From an uncultured Leucobacter sp. (GTDB lineage: Bacteria > Actinomycetota > Actinomycetes > Actinomycetales > Microbacteriaceae), in NCBI GenBank assembly GCA_937967375.1, contig CALCJF010000011.1, positions 24,178 through 88,177 of the forward strand: a stretch of 64,000 nt of DNA, given 5' to 3'. The notes beneath the pieces were generated by a model, which was not told where the DNA came from, did not search any database, and worked only from the letters and a program-made list of their open reading frames with translations. Of the stretch, positions 8,924-17,504 are shown in pieces. The translations under genes were made by a program, and so were the position numbers. Position 1 is the first letter of the stretch; the number at the start of each line of letters is the position of its first letter.

Positions 8924-11900
8924 CGGGCACACGTGTGAACTATGACCTGATCGCGTTTGGTGGGGAGTCGACCGTTGTCGTCGAGTACGAACTCGATCCT
9001 CGGGATCAGGCGAGTTATCAGTCGGAGTCGCAGCTCGAGAACGAGTTCATTCGTCAGCTCGAGTCGCAAGCCTATGAGCGCGTGTACATTACGAGCGAAA
9101 CCGACCTCATCGCCAATTTGCGTGCCCAGCTCGAAGCTCTGAACGATTACCGGTTCTCGGATACTGAATGGGAGCGGTTCTTTACCGAACGCATCGCCTC
9201 AACCGGCGACGGGATTGTCGAGAAAACTGTCCGTATCCAAGAAGATCACGTGCAGTTGCTAACGCGTGATGATGGTTCGACGAAGAATATCACCCTTCTT
9301 GATAAGCGTGATATTCACAACAACCGGCTCCAGGTGATTAACCAGTACTCGGTTGACCGCGGTGAGGGTGACGCATCCTTCTCAAACCGATACGACGTCA
9401 CTATCCTGGTGAACGGCCTCCCGATGGTGCATGTTGAATTGAAGCGGCGCGGGGTGCCGATCCGCGAGGCGTTCAACCAGATCGACAGGTATCAGCGCGA
9501 TAGCTTCTGGGCTGGCTCCGGCCTGTTCGAGTATGTGCAACTGTTTGTGATCTCGAACGGTACTCAGACGAAGTACTACTCGAATACCACCCGCCGTCAA
9601 CACATCGCCGACCAGACCGGTTCACGTCGCACGAAGAAGACTTCGAACTCATTCGAGTTCACCTCCTGGTGGGCAGACGCACGCAACAAGCCGATCCTTG
9701 ACCTCACGGCGTTCTCGAAGACCTTCTTTGCGAAGCACACCCTGCTGAACATCCTCACTCGCTACTGCGTGCTCACGAGTGACCGGTTGCTGTTGGTGAT
9801 GCGGCCGTACCAGATCGTGGCGACCGAGAAAATCCTGCAGAAGATCGACATCTCCACGAACTACAAAACCCTCGGCGCCCGTGACGCGGGCGGATACGTC
9901 TGGCACACCACAGGCTCCGGCAAGACACTCACCTCGTTCAAGACTGCGCAGCTGGCCTCTCGTGTGGCGTCTGTGGACAAGGTGTTGTTCGTGGTCGACC
10001 GGAAAGACCTCGACTATCAGACGATGAAAGAGTACGACCGCTTCGAGAAGGGGTCTGCGAACTCGAATACGTCAACTGCGGTGTTGAAGCGTCAGTTGGA
10101 AGATCCGTCGAAGAAGATCATCATCACGACGATCCAAAAGCTCTCCAACTTCATCAGCGGCAACAAAGGCCACGACGTCTATTCCGGGCATGTGGTGCTG
10201 ATCTTTGATGAGTCTCACCGCTCCCAGTTCGGGGACATGCATTCCGCGATCACGAAAGCGTTCAAACGGTACAACCTGTTCGGGTTCACCGGTACCCCGA
10301 TCTTTGCCGAGAACTCTGGCAGCGGTGGCAACCCGCAGCTGAAGACCACGGAGCAGGCGTTCGGCGACAAACTGCACACGTACACGATCGTGGACGCGAT
10401 CAATGACAAGAACGTGCTGCCGTTCCGCATCGACTACGTCAACACCATCAAGGTCGGCACCGCTGACGACAAGCAAGTGAGCGCGATCGACACCGAGAGT
10501 GCGCTCCTGGCCCCTGCACGTGTGTCTCAGGTGACGAACTATATTCTTGAGCACTTCGACCAGAAGACGAAACGGCAAGAAGGTTACGCGCTCGGAGAGC
10601 GGCGCGTGAAGGGCTTCAACTCGATTTTCGCCACCGCTTCCATTACTGCGGCGCGCACCTACTACCAAGAGTTCAAGAACCAGCAAGAGGCACTGCTGCC
10701 GGATCAGCGGCTCAAGGTCGCGACAATCTTTTCCTACGCTCCGAACCCTGACAGCGAGGACGGGCTGCTCGACGAGGAAGGCTTCGAGACTGACGCCCTC
10801 TCCGGCGATGCGCGCAGCTTCCTGGAGACCGCGATCTCGGATTACAACCGCATGTTTGGAACGAGCTTCGATACGAGTTCAGATAGCTTCCAGAATTACT
10901 ACAAGGATCTGTCGCAGAAGCTCAAGACGCGAGAGATCGATCTTGTCATCGTGGTGAACATGTTCCTCACCGGCTTCGATGCGACCACTCTCAATACGCT
11001 GTGGGTGGATAAGAACCTCCGCAGCCACGGCCTGATTCAGGCGTACTCGCGTACGAATCGCATACTGAACTCGGTGAAGACCTACGGCAACATCGTGAAC
11101 TTCCGCGATCTTGAAGCAGCCACGAACGACGCGATCGCTCTCTTCGGCAATAAGGATGCCGCGGGCATTGTGCTTTTGAAGCCATACCGTGAGTACTTTG
11201 ACAGCTACGCCGAGAAGGTCACGCTGCTCATGCAGCAGTACCTGCCGGGGGCGTTGATCGTGGGTGAAGAAGCTCAGGTCGAGTTCGTGAAGCTCTACGG
11301 TGAGATCCTTAAGCTTCGCAACATCCTCACCTCGTTTGATGATTTCGAGAACGACGAGATCCTCTCTGCCAGGGACATGCAGGACTACCAGTCCACCTAC
11401 CTCGATCTCTGGAACGAACGCAAGCGTGCGACTCAGAGCGAGAAAGAAAGCATCATCGAGGATGTGGTATTTGAGATAGAGCTGATCAAACAGGTAGAGA
11501 TCAACGTCGACTACATCCTGCTCCTCGTGCAGAAATACCGCGAAGAACGCGGTGACGGCGACGACAAAGAACTGCGAGCAGGCATTAGCCGTGCGATCGA
11601 CTCGAGCCCGTCACTGCGAAACAAGAAGGATCTCATCGAGACCTTCGTCGATTCTGTATCGGTGAAGGGCGAAATCGAGGCCGAATGGCGTGCCTACGTT
11701 GCGGCGCAGCGCGAGAAGGAATTGGCGGAGATCATCGGCTCTGAGAATCTCAAACCGGAGGAGACTGCACGGTTCGTAGAAGCGGCGTTCCGCGACGGCG
11801 CACTCCGCACCACAGGTACCGCGATCACGAAGGTCCTCCCGCCAGTTTCACGCTTCTCGAAGGACAAGAACCACAGCGCGAAGAAGCAACGCGTGATTCA

Positions 11901-11958
11901 GTTGCTCGGGGAATTCTTTGAACGCTTTTTCGGGCTGAGCACCGGGAATGACGATTAA
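8920..11958 (+). CDS. hsdR: Type I restriction endonuclease subunit HsdR
   Basis: 1012 residues, typical for HsdR, the ATP-driven translocase and nuclease of a type I system. The N-terminal nuclease domain has Asp159 and Glu173-Leu-Lys175 (RYDVTIL, then HVELKRRG), the PD-(D/E)XK pattern. The superfamily 2 helicase motor has Walker A TTGSGKT (to Thr336), motif II DESH at 430-433, and GFTGTP (motif III region). A helical domain at the C-terminus (about 800-1000) would contact HsdM. ATG overlaps the hsdS stop by 4 nt (ATGA). No damage is seen in the frame, so the hsdMSR set appears complete. Confidence 0.96.
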   Translation: MTGTRVNYDLIAFGGESTVVVEYELDPRDQASYQSESQLENEFIRQLESQAYERVYITSETDLIANLRAQLEALNDYRFSDTEWERFFTERIASTGDGIVEKTVRIQEDHVQLLTRDDGSTKNITLLDKRDIHNNRLQVINQYSVDRGEGDASFSNRYDVTILVNGLPMVHVELKRRGVPIREAFNQIDRYQRDSFWAGSGLFEYVQLFVISNGTQTKYYSNTTRRQHIADQTGSRRTKKTSNSFEFTSWWADARNKPILDLTAFSKTFFAKHTLLNILTRYCVLTSDRLLLVMRPYQIVATEKILQKIDISTNYKTLGARDAGGYVWHTTGSGKTLTSFKTAQLASRVASVDKVLFVVDRKDLDYQTMKEYDRFEKGSANSNTSTAVLKRQLEDPSKKIIITTIQKLSNFISGNKGHDVYSGHVVLIFDESHRSQFGDMHSAITKAFKRYNLFGFTGTPIFAENSGSGGNPQLKTTEQAFGDKLHTYTIVDAINDKNVLPFRIDYVNTIKVGTADDKQVSAIDTESALLAPARVSQVTNYILEHFDQKTKRQEGYALGERRVKGFNSIFATASITAARTYYQEFKNQQEALLPDQRLKVATIFSYAPNPDSEDGLLDEEGFETDALSGDARSFLETAISDYNRMFGTSFDTSSDSFQNYYKDLSQKLKTREIDLVIVVNMFLTGFDATTLNTLWVDKNLRSHGLIQAYSRTNRILNSVKTYGNIVNFRDLEAATNDAIALFGNKDAAGIVLLKPYREYFDSYAEKVTLLMQQYLPGALIVGEEAQVEFVKLYGEILKLRNILTSFDDFENDEILSARDMQDYQSTYLDLWNERKRATQSEKESIIEDVVFEIELIKQVEINVDYILLLVQKYREERGDGDDKELRAGISRAIDSSPSLRNKKDLIETFVDSVSVKGEIEAEWRAYVAAQREKELAEIIGSENLKPEETARFVEAAFRDGALRTTGTAITKVLPPVSRFSKDKNHSAKKQRVIQLLGEFFERFFGLSTGNDD

Positions 11959-12011
11959 TGGATTACAACCTTAACTATTCGCAAGTCCAATTCAGGGGAG
12001 AAGGGGCATGA
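11958..12011 (+). CDS. 17-codon ORF linking hsdR to the downstream nuclease gene
   Basis: Its ATG overlaps the hsdR stop as TAATG and its TGA overlaps the next gene's ATG as ATGA. The predicted peptide begins MDYNLNYSQ. The GGGGAGAAGGGG stretch before 12008 lies within it and is a good ribosome binding site for the next gene. It may simply allow ribosomes ending hsdR to reach the nuclease gene; there is no evidence for a functional peptide. Confidence 0.3.
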   Translation: MDYNLNYSQVQFRGEGA

Positions 12012-13243
12012 CTGAGCTCTACACCCGTGGCTACCTGAGCGACTACACACATAATCGTGTGCGACAGGTAATCTCCGACCTTGAACGCATCGGAGAAGAA
12101 GAGGTCTTGCGTCGCTCCACTGATGACTTGGTTTCCGAGCTTGTTGCTCGCGCATGCCTTGAGCCGCTTGTTGTTGGCGATGAGCCGATTGACGGCGGTG
12201 TGCAGGAAAGGTCTGTGGAAATGCAGGACCCCTTTTACGGGCGCCCGGTCCGCCGCCTGGTTTTTGACATACACGCAGTGTATGAATTTTTCGGGACATC
12301 CGATTTGCTCCACTACAAGCCTTCAACCAGCCTCGCTTTCGTCAGGATTGAAGCTGACGTAGATGCTCGAAATCATACTTTGACTGTTCGCACAAGGGTA
12401 GATGCGAGTGGTCAGATGAACGCAGCCGCAGCTCGCAAAGCCCTCGAAGAAGAGATTGGTCGAGTGCGAACGAACGCGAATCATGCTGTTCGTGACGTGA
12501 CCTCATATAACGCGAGTCTAGACAGGCAGATCCGGCCAGCAGTTGAACGACGAAAAGTTCAACTTCAGAATCGTCGAGATATGGCAGGTGCACTTGGCTT
12601 TCCGCTGAAAAAGCGAAGTGATGCGCCAATCCCTGTTCCAGTAGTTCGAAAGCAAATTGGTGCAGCTCGAACTTCTTCTCCACCGAGTCGTGCTCCATAT
12701 AAAGATGAACCTGCGCTTACAGAAGCTCAATACGAAGATGCCATAAGTGTGGTCAGATCGACAATCTTGGCGATGGAGCGCACCCCATCAGTAGTTGCAG
12801 GCAAAGACGAAGAAGCTATTCGAGATCAAATCCTTGTGCAGCTGAATGGAACCTTTGAAGGTAACGCCACCGGTGAGACCTTCGTCAAGAACGGCAAAAC
12901 TGATCTATTAGTACGAGTCGAGGATCGCCATGTTTTCGTTGGCGAATGCAAATGGTGGAAGGGCGAGAAAGCATTCGGCGAGGCTATCGATCAGCTCTTG
13001 GGATACCTGCCGTGGCGTGACGAAAAGGCCGCACTTATCGTATTCATTAAGCAGAAGGATGCGTCGGCTGTCATTGAGAAAGCTGATAAAGCGATTCGTG
13101 CGCACACCGCATTCAAACGGGCAGGAAAGGCCTCCACGGATCCGCACCTCCGCCGCAACTATGCTCTTGGGCACCCCGAAGACCCAGAACGCGAGTTAAA
13201 GGTAGCTGCGCTTTTCGCGGTATTCACGGGCGTCAAGGAGTAA
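12008..13243 (+). CDS. Unclassified PD-(D/E)XK nuclease-like protein of the defence operon
   Basis: 411 residues; I do not recognise the family as a whole. Residues 1-200 are helical and charged with no recognised motif; 201-240 is a Pro/Ser-rich linker. Residues 260-360 look like a PD-(D/E)XK nuclease core: Glu269 in a helix (EEAIRDQIL), Asp299 in GKTDLLV, Glu313-Cys-Lys315 in FVGECKWW, and a following helix with Gln329. The ECK form of the E-x-K motif fits the pattern. GGGGAGAAGGGG precedes the ATG. It starts 50 bp after hsdR, bridged by a short ORF, and ends 8 bp before the gajA-like gene. It could be a third subunit of that pair, an extra effector of the type I system, or an independent nuclease. 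Confidence 0.7.
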   Translation: MTELYTRGYLSDYTHNRVRQVISDLERIGEEEVLRRSTDDLVSELVARACLEPLVVGDEPIDGGVQERSVEMQDPFYGRPVRRLVFDIHAVYEFFGTSDLLHYKPSTSLAFVRIEADVDARNHTLTVRTRVDASGQMNAAAARKALEEEIGRVRTNANHAVRDVTSYNASLDRQIRPAVERRKVQLQNRRDMAGALGFPLKKRSDAPIPVPVVRKQIGAARTSSPPSRAPYKDEPALTEAQYEDAISVVRSTILAMERTPSVVAGKDEEAIRDQILVQLNGTFEGNATGETFVKNGKTDLLVRVEDRHVFVGECKWWKGEKAFGEAIDQLLGYLPWRDEKAALIVFIKQKDASAVIEKADKAIRAHTAFKRAGKASTDPHLRRNYALGHPEDPERELKVAALFAVFTGVKE

Positions 13244-13251
13244 GGCACAGG

Positions 13252-15195
13252 ATGCAAATCACCAAACTGCGGCTCTCAGGCTTTCAATCATTTGGGCCGG
13301 CGCCGACAACAATCGAGCTAACGAATCTTTCCTATGTTCTTGGGCCTAACGGCGCTGGAAAGACCGCAGTATTGGAAGCGCTGTCCCGGCTCTTTAGCCC
13401 GCTCCCAGCTCAGCGCAAAGTTCATTTGAGTGATTTCCATGTGCCCAATTCACAAAGTGCGACGGAAGCTCACGCCAGCAGCCCCGAGCTGTGGATTGAA
13501 GCACTCATTGAAGTGCCCGAGGCTGGTGATGAAGGGCAGAACCCGAGCGTTCCTGCGAACTTCGCGCACATGCGTATCGACACTGAGGATGGGATTCCCA
13601 GTATTCGGGTTCGGCTGACAGCTGTCCTCGCACCAGACGGTGTAATTGACGAAAAGATTCAGTACGTCCTTGAAGCCGATGAATTCGGCGAACCTACGTC
13701 CACTTCAGACATGTCACGTTTTGACCGGGCAAGCATCGAAGTGCACTATCTTCCTGCCCGGAGAGACCCTGCTGATCACATCTCATTTACAACTTCATCA
13801 TTAATTGGACGAACGCTCCGGGCCGCAGATTGGACCGACGAGAGAGAAACTCTTGGCAATCTCTCGCAGCAGGTGACGGATTCCTTGACTGATAATGACG
13901 CGGTTAAGGGGCTGGGCGTTCAACTTACAAAGCAATGGAGCGGTCTCCATAGCGGTGAGTTCTTCAAGAACCCGACGATTGCGTTTGGCCGAGGAGATTT
14001 AGAAGGAGTACTGCGTCAACTTACTGTCTCATTCACACCATCACACGATGGTTCACCTGCACCATTTGAAAGGCTCTCTGATGGGCAGAAATCACTGCTC
14101 TACATTTCAATGGTGCTTTCTTGGCAGGCGTTGTCTCGACGCGTCCTAAGTGGCGAGGAGACTGCATTCGATGTGCATCGCATGAGGCCACCTGTCCATA
14201 CCGTGATTGCACTTGAGGAGCCAGAGAACAGCCTTTCCCCGCAGTACCTAGGTCGCATTGTGCGACAGCTTCGCGAAGCGGCGAAGAACAACGATATTCA
14301 GGCGGTCATTGCCACTCATTCGCCTTCACTGCTTCGACGTGTGGATCCGGAGCACGTTTGTTTCCTGCGGCTTGATTCAGAACGACAGTCTCAAGTTCGC
14401 CGTATCGTTCTGCCGCCCGATGGGTCAGACGCCGCGAAGTATGTGCGAGAGGCAGTACTCGCATATCCAGAGCTCTATTTCTCGCGGCTTGTTGTTCTTG
14501 GTGAGGGCGACAGCGAGCAGATTGTCCTTCCCCGGATCCTTGCCGCAGCAGGAGTAGCGGAAGATGACGCGTCCGTGTCCGTTGTTCCGCTGGGCGGTCG
14601 CCATGTCAATCACTTCTGGCGTCTCCTAGAGGAGCTCGAGATCCCATACGTGACTCTTCTCGATCTTGACGAGGGGCGACATCAGGGTGGCTGGGGACGA
14701 GTTCGAAACGCTCTTCGGCAAATCAACAAGCTCATCCCTGATAGGTACCCAGAATCACAAATCTCGAACTTGCCCAAATGGAATGATGACCGCGACTTCC
14801 CGAGCCTTGAAGATCCGGCCTGGGAACCACCGACGGTCGGCCCTATTCCAGGTCTTGAGCGCCAACACGTCTACTTCTCTCATCCGATTGATCTGGACAT
14901 GATGATGATGAAGGCTTTCCCTGAGGCCTACGGAGTGTCTGAGACTGGCGCTCCTGATGCGTCGGGTATTGAAGCAGTACTTGGAAAGAATCATGCAAAT
15001 GAGAATCGCCTCGATGATGACGTGCTCGCGCTTTTTGATAATTACCATAAGAAGTTCAACCTTGGAAGCAAGCCTGTTGAGCATACTGAAGCATTGTCTC
15101 AGCTTGATGACTTTGACCTAGACATTTGCATTCCAGGGGTATTGAGTCGGCTTGTGTCCGATGTAAAGGCCCAGCTTGAGGCGCTCTCAGAGTGA
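13252..15195 (+). CDS. gajA: GajA-like OLD-family ATPase-TOPRIM nuclease (Gabija type)
   Basis: 647 residues in the arrangement of GajA. The ABC-type ATPase part has Walker A GPNGAGKT at 31-38, signature LSDGQKS at about 275-281, Walker B VIALEEPE around Glu322/Glu323, and a switch histidine in IATHSP. The TOPRIM nuclease follows: VLGEGDSE with Glu418 and DLDE with Asp471/Asp473. In Gabija, GajA is a DNA-nicking enzyme held in check by nucleotides and acts with the helicase GajB. The chain is a little longer than the roughly 580 residues usual for GajA. Its stop overlaps the next start by 4 nt (GTGA). AAGGAG overlaps the previous stop codon. Codon use is clearly AT-richer than the chromosomal genes outside the island. 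Confidence 0.85.
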   Translation: MQITKLRLSGFQSFGPAPTTIELTNLSYVLGPNGAGKTAVLEALSRLFSPLPAQRKVHLSDFHVPNSQSATEAHASSPELWIEALIEVPEAGDEGQNPSVPANFAHMRIDTEDGIPSIRVRLTAVLAPDGVIDEKIQYVLEADEFGEPTSTSDMSRFDRASIEVHYLPARRDPADHISFTTSSLIGRTLRAADWTDERETLGNLSQQVTDSLTDNDAVKGLGVQLTKQWSGLHSGEFFKNPTIAFGRGDLEGVLRQLTVSFTPSHDGSPAPFERLSDGQKSLLYISMVLSWQALSRRVLSGEETAFDVHRMRPPVHTVIALEEPENSLSPQYLGRIVRQLREAAKNNDIQAVIATHSPSLLRRVDPEHVCFLRLDSERQSQVRRIVLPPDGSDAAKYVREAVLAYPELYFSRLVVLGEGDSEQIVLPRILAAAGVAEDDASVSVVPLGGRHVNHFWRLLEELEIPYVTLLDLDEGRHQGGWGRVRNALRQINKLIPDRYPESQISNLPKWNDDRDFPSLEDPAWEPPTVGPIPGLERQHVYFSHPIDLDMMMMKAFPEAYGVSETGAPDASGIEAVLGKNHANENRLDDDVLALFDNYHKKFNLGSKPVEHTEALSQLDDFDLDICIPGVLSRLVSDVKAQLEALSE

Positions 15196-16862
15196 TCAGA
15201 GTAGATGAATGGGCACCCGTTGGAGGTGTGCGGTTAGAGCCAAACGCGCTCGAAGCAGTTCGTGAGTTAGAGAAAAATGTTGTTATAACTGCAGGCCCTG
15301 GTGCGGGTAAAACCGAACTTCTTGCGCAGCGTGCTGACTACCTGTTCCGAACCGGTGCTTCAATGTACCCGCGACGAATCCTCGCGATATCTTTCAAGGT
15401 TGATGCCGCGAGAAATCTTCAGTCGCGAGTCCGCGAACGATCTGGATCGCTGTTTGCCGCTCGATTCGACAGTTTCACTTTCCATGCGTTTGCAAAGCGC
15501 TTGGTAGATAACTACCGTCCAGCATTGACAGGAGCGAGCGCACTCCTGCCTGACTACCGCTTACATGCAACAGATCGGGTTCTGGGAGAACAGATCAGGT
15601 TTGAAGACCTGGTGCCATTGGCGTTGGAAATACTTGAAGCTAACCCATTTGCACGCGGCGCTCTCCGGCAAACCTACAGCCATATCTTTATGGACGAGTT
15701 CCAAGATGCAACCGGCCCACAGTATGAATTCTTGAGACAGGCTTTCGAGGACACCAACGCAATTCTGACTGGCGTGGGTGACACCAAACAGCGCATCATG
15801 GTGTTTGCGGGGGCGCTAGAAGGAATCATGGGCTCTTTTGCCTCGGATTTTGATGCGCGTGAGCTTAACCTTTATCAAAACTTCCGTTCCAAGCCGCGGC
15901 TTCGTCGGATGCAGAACCGCATGATTCTCGATATGGAACCTTCCGCCGCTAGTTCGGATTCAGACCTCGCAGGTGATGAGGGCAGCATCCAAGTGCTCCG
16001 ATACCCAACTGATCGGGCTGAAGCTAAGGGGGTAGCGAATCTTATTGAGCAATGGCTCGGCGAAGGGGTGCCTCCTAGCGAAATCACGGTACTTGTGAGG
16101 CAAACTCCACACCTTGTGGCGGTGGACCTTGGATATGAACTATCTGAGCGCGGCATTCCTTTTCGGAATGAGCAGTCGGCTCAGGACCTCACCGCAGAAC
16201 CTGCGACATCTCTCCTCTTCAATTATCTGCGTGTGATCGCAGATGAGCAGCGTCCAAGCGCCTACGGAGAGCTCGTTCGAGTTGTCACCCGAGGAGGTCT
16301 CGAAGAATCTGACAGTGTGACGGATAGCAAATTGAGGAGGCTGCTTACCGAAGACCGTTCAGCTATTCGGTCCCAAGATTTTGATCGCGCCAATCTTGAC
16401 TCGTGGATTCCCTTGGTTACAAAGTTCCTAAAATTTGTGTCAAGACCTGCATTGAAGGCACTGTCTCCTTCATACCAGCAAGGAAGTCGACTCGATGATG
16501 TAATCGACCAAGGGCTCGATGCTTTCCGGCGAGAACTTGAGGTTGACGCTGATCCAGTAGCTGCGCTAAACCGCCTCTCGGAAGAAGACGCAATTCGTAT
16601 ACTAACGGTGCACAAGTGTAAAGGCCTTGAGTTTGAGAAAGTTGTCATACTCGGTGTCGAGAGACAGCTATTTTGGGGTGACGAAGCAGAGAAGAAAGCT
16701 GAATTCTTCGTGTCGATCTCTCGCGCCAAACAAGAACTAGTTCTGACTACTGCTGCCCGACGAAGCCGCCCGGCGGGGGTAACTGGGCGATGGGATGAAG
16801 TGCGTACCCCGCACGAGGTTCTTCTTGCATATGCAGAAGAAGGAATGACCCAGGCAAGATGA
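15192..16862 (+). CDS. gajB: GajB-like UvrD/Rep-type helicase (Gabija type)
   Basis: 556 residues of superfamily 1A helicase. Motifs in order: Walker A AGPGAGKTE near residue 35-42, FHAFAKR (motif Ia region), Walker B FMDEFQDA, GDTKQRI (motif III), QNFRSKPRLR (motif IV), and near the C-terminus LTVHKCKGLEFEKVVI and SISRAKQELVL (motifs V and VI). The compact size and the overlap with an OLD-TOPRIM gene are as in GajB. GTG start at 15192 overlaps the gajA-like stop. It is the last gene of the defence operon. An AddA/RecB-like repair role is possible from domains alone, but the pairing argues for Gabija. Confidence 0.85.
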   Translation: MIRVDEWAPVGGVRLEPNALEAVRELEKNVVITAGPGAGKTELLAQRADYLFRTGASMYPRRILAISFKVDAARNLQSRVRERSGSLFAARFDSFTFHAFAKRLVDNYRPALTGASALLPDYRLHATDRVLGEQIRFEDLVPLALEILEANPFARGALRQTYSHIFMDEFQDATGPQYEFLRQAFEDTNAILTGVGDTKQRIMVFAGALEGIMGSFASDFDARELNLYQNFRSKPRLRRMQNRMILDMEPSAASSDSDLAGDEGSIQVLRYPTDRAEAKGVANLIEQWLGEGVPPSEITVLVRQTPHLVAVDLGYELSERGIPFRNEQSAQDLTAEPATSLLFNYLRVIADEQRPSAYGELVRVVTRGGLEESDSVTDSKLRRLLTEDRSAIRSQDFDRANLDSWIPLVTKFLKFVSRPALKALSPSYQQGSRLDDVIDQGLDAFRRELEVDADPVAALNRLSEEDAIRILTVHKCKGLEFEKVVILGVERQLFWGDEAEKKAEFFVSISRAKQELVLTTAARRSRPAGVTGRWDEVRTPHEVLLAYAEEGMTQAR

Positions 16863-16931
16863 CCTAATATGCCTGTAGGTCCTACTCAGTCTGTTGTGTT
16901 TTTGCTTGTCACTACCAAGTAGTGGCCATAC

Positions 16932-17398
16932 TTAGGCCCGGCTGCCGTGTGCATCTCGACAGATATCCTCACTGTGCCGCCCAGAATAACCGCCGAGATA
17001 CTTCCTTACCGTCTTGTGATTCCGCCCCACTCGCCTGGCGATGGCTTTAAAGCCAAGACCCCTGTGCGTAGCTCCTGCCACCGGTAGATCTCGTCATCGG
17101 TCGGCACTGCGACTCGTGAGCGGACTCCGGCCCCGACGAGGTGTTTCATAATGGTGTCGCGATCGTGGCCACCCTTATCGGCAAGCCCGTAGGCTGACTG
17201 TCCAGCCTCGTGGTCCGCGATTGTTTCAGCAAGTCGCTCAGGAATGATACGCGGGAAAGACGGTGGAGATTGTTGCAAATCCACGCCTCTTGGCGACACG
17301 GGTACTTCCCGCAGGAGTCGCCACCCCTGTTGCAATTGTTCTGCATAGGAGGAGAACACCCCGACCTTTGCTTCCCTACTAGAACCCCGAACAACCAA
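16932..17398 (-). pseudogene. Decayed helix-turn-helix protein of recombinase type
   Basis: Two frames carry parts of one DNA-binding protein. The upstream frame (from 17398) has IIPERLAETIADHEAGQSA and HDRDTIMKHLVGAGVRSR, a helix-turn-helix like those after serine recombinases and in their separate companion proteins. The frame is lost near 17065 (WQELRTG), and a shifted frame continues GLGFKAIARRVGRNHKTVRK to a stop at 16932. The first 50 residues look unrelated to any family, so the 5' part is probably gone as well. No ribosome binding site was found. It sits at the right edge of the defence island and may be left from the element that brought it in. Confidence 0.6.
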
Positions 17399-17442
17399 GG
17401 TCGCAAAGACGACTCGAAGGATTAGGCGATATGGACAGCAGT

Positions 17443-17480
17443 AACGTCAATCTCTCAATCCCATAACCTCCGTTGACGTT
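17443..17480. repeat. Inverted repeat at the right edge of the island
   Basis: AACGTCAA (17443-17450) and TTGACGTT (17473-17480) are complementary with 22 nt between. The repeat lies in the 106-bp gap between the decayed helix-turn-helix gene and the first chromosomal gene. It could mark a recombination end or an operator; no matching copy was seen at the left edge of the island. Confidence 0.35.
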
Positions 17481-17504
17481 GCGATATACACCTGCGGCCT
17501 GAGG

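Noticed and set aside
16863..16931. Intrinsic terminator after the gajB-like gene, from CACTAC/GTAGTG near the T-rich run
   Set aside because: The T-rich stretch comes before the stem on the plus strand, and the 6-bp stem has a 3-nt loop with no U tract after it.
2068..17504. TCTCTCAA occurs near both edges of the defence island, as a possible direct repeat left by integration
   Set aside because: Only 8 bp match, at unequal distance from the island genes, and there is no tRNA gene or integrase to support an attachment site.
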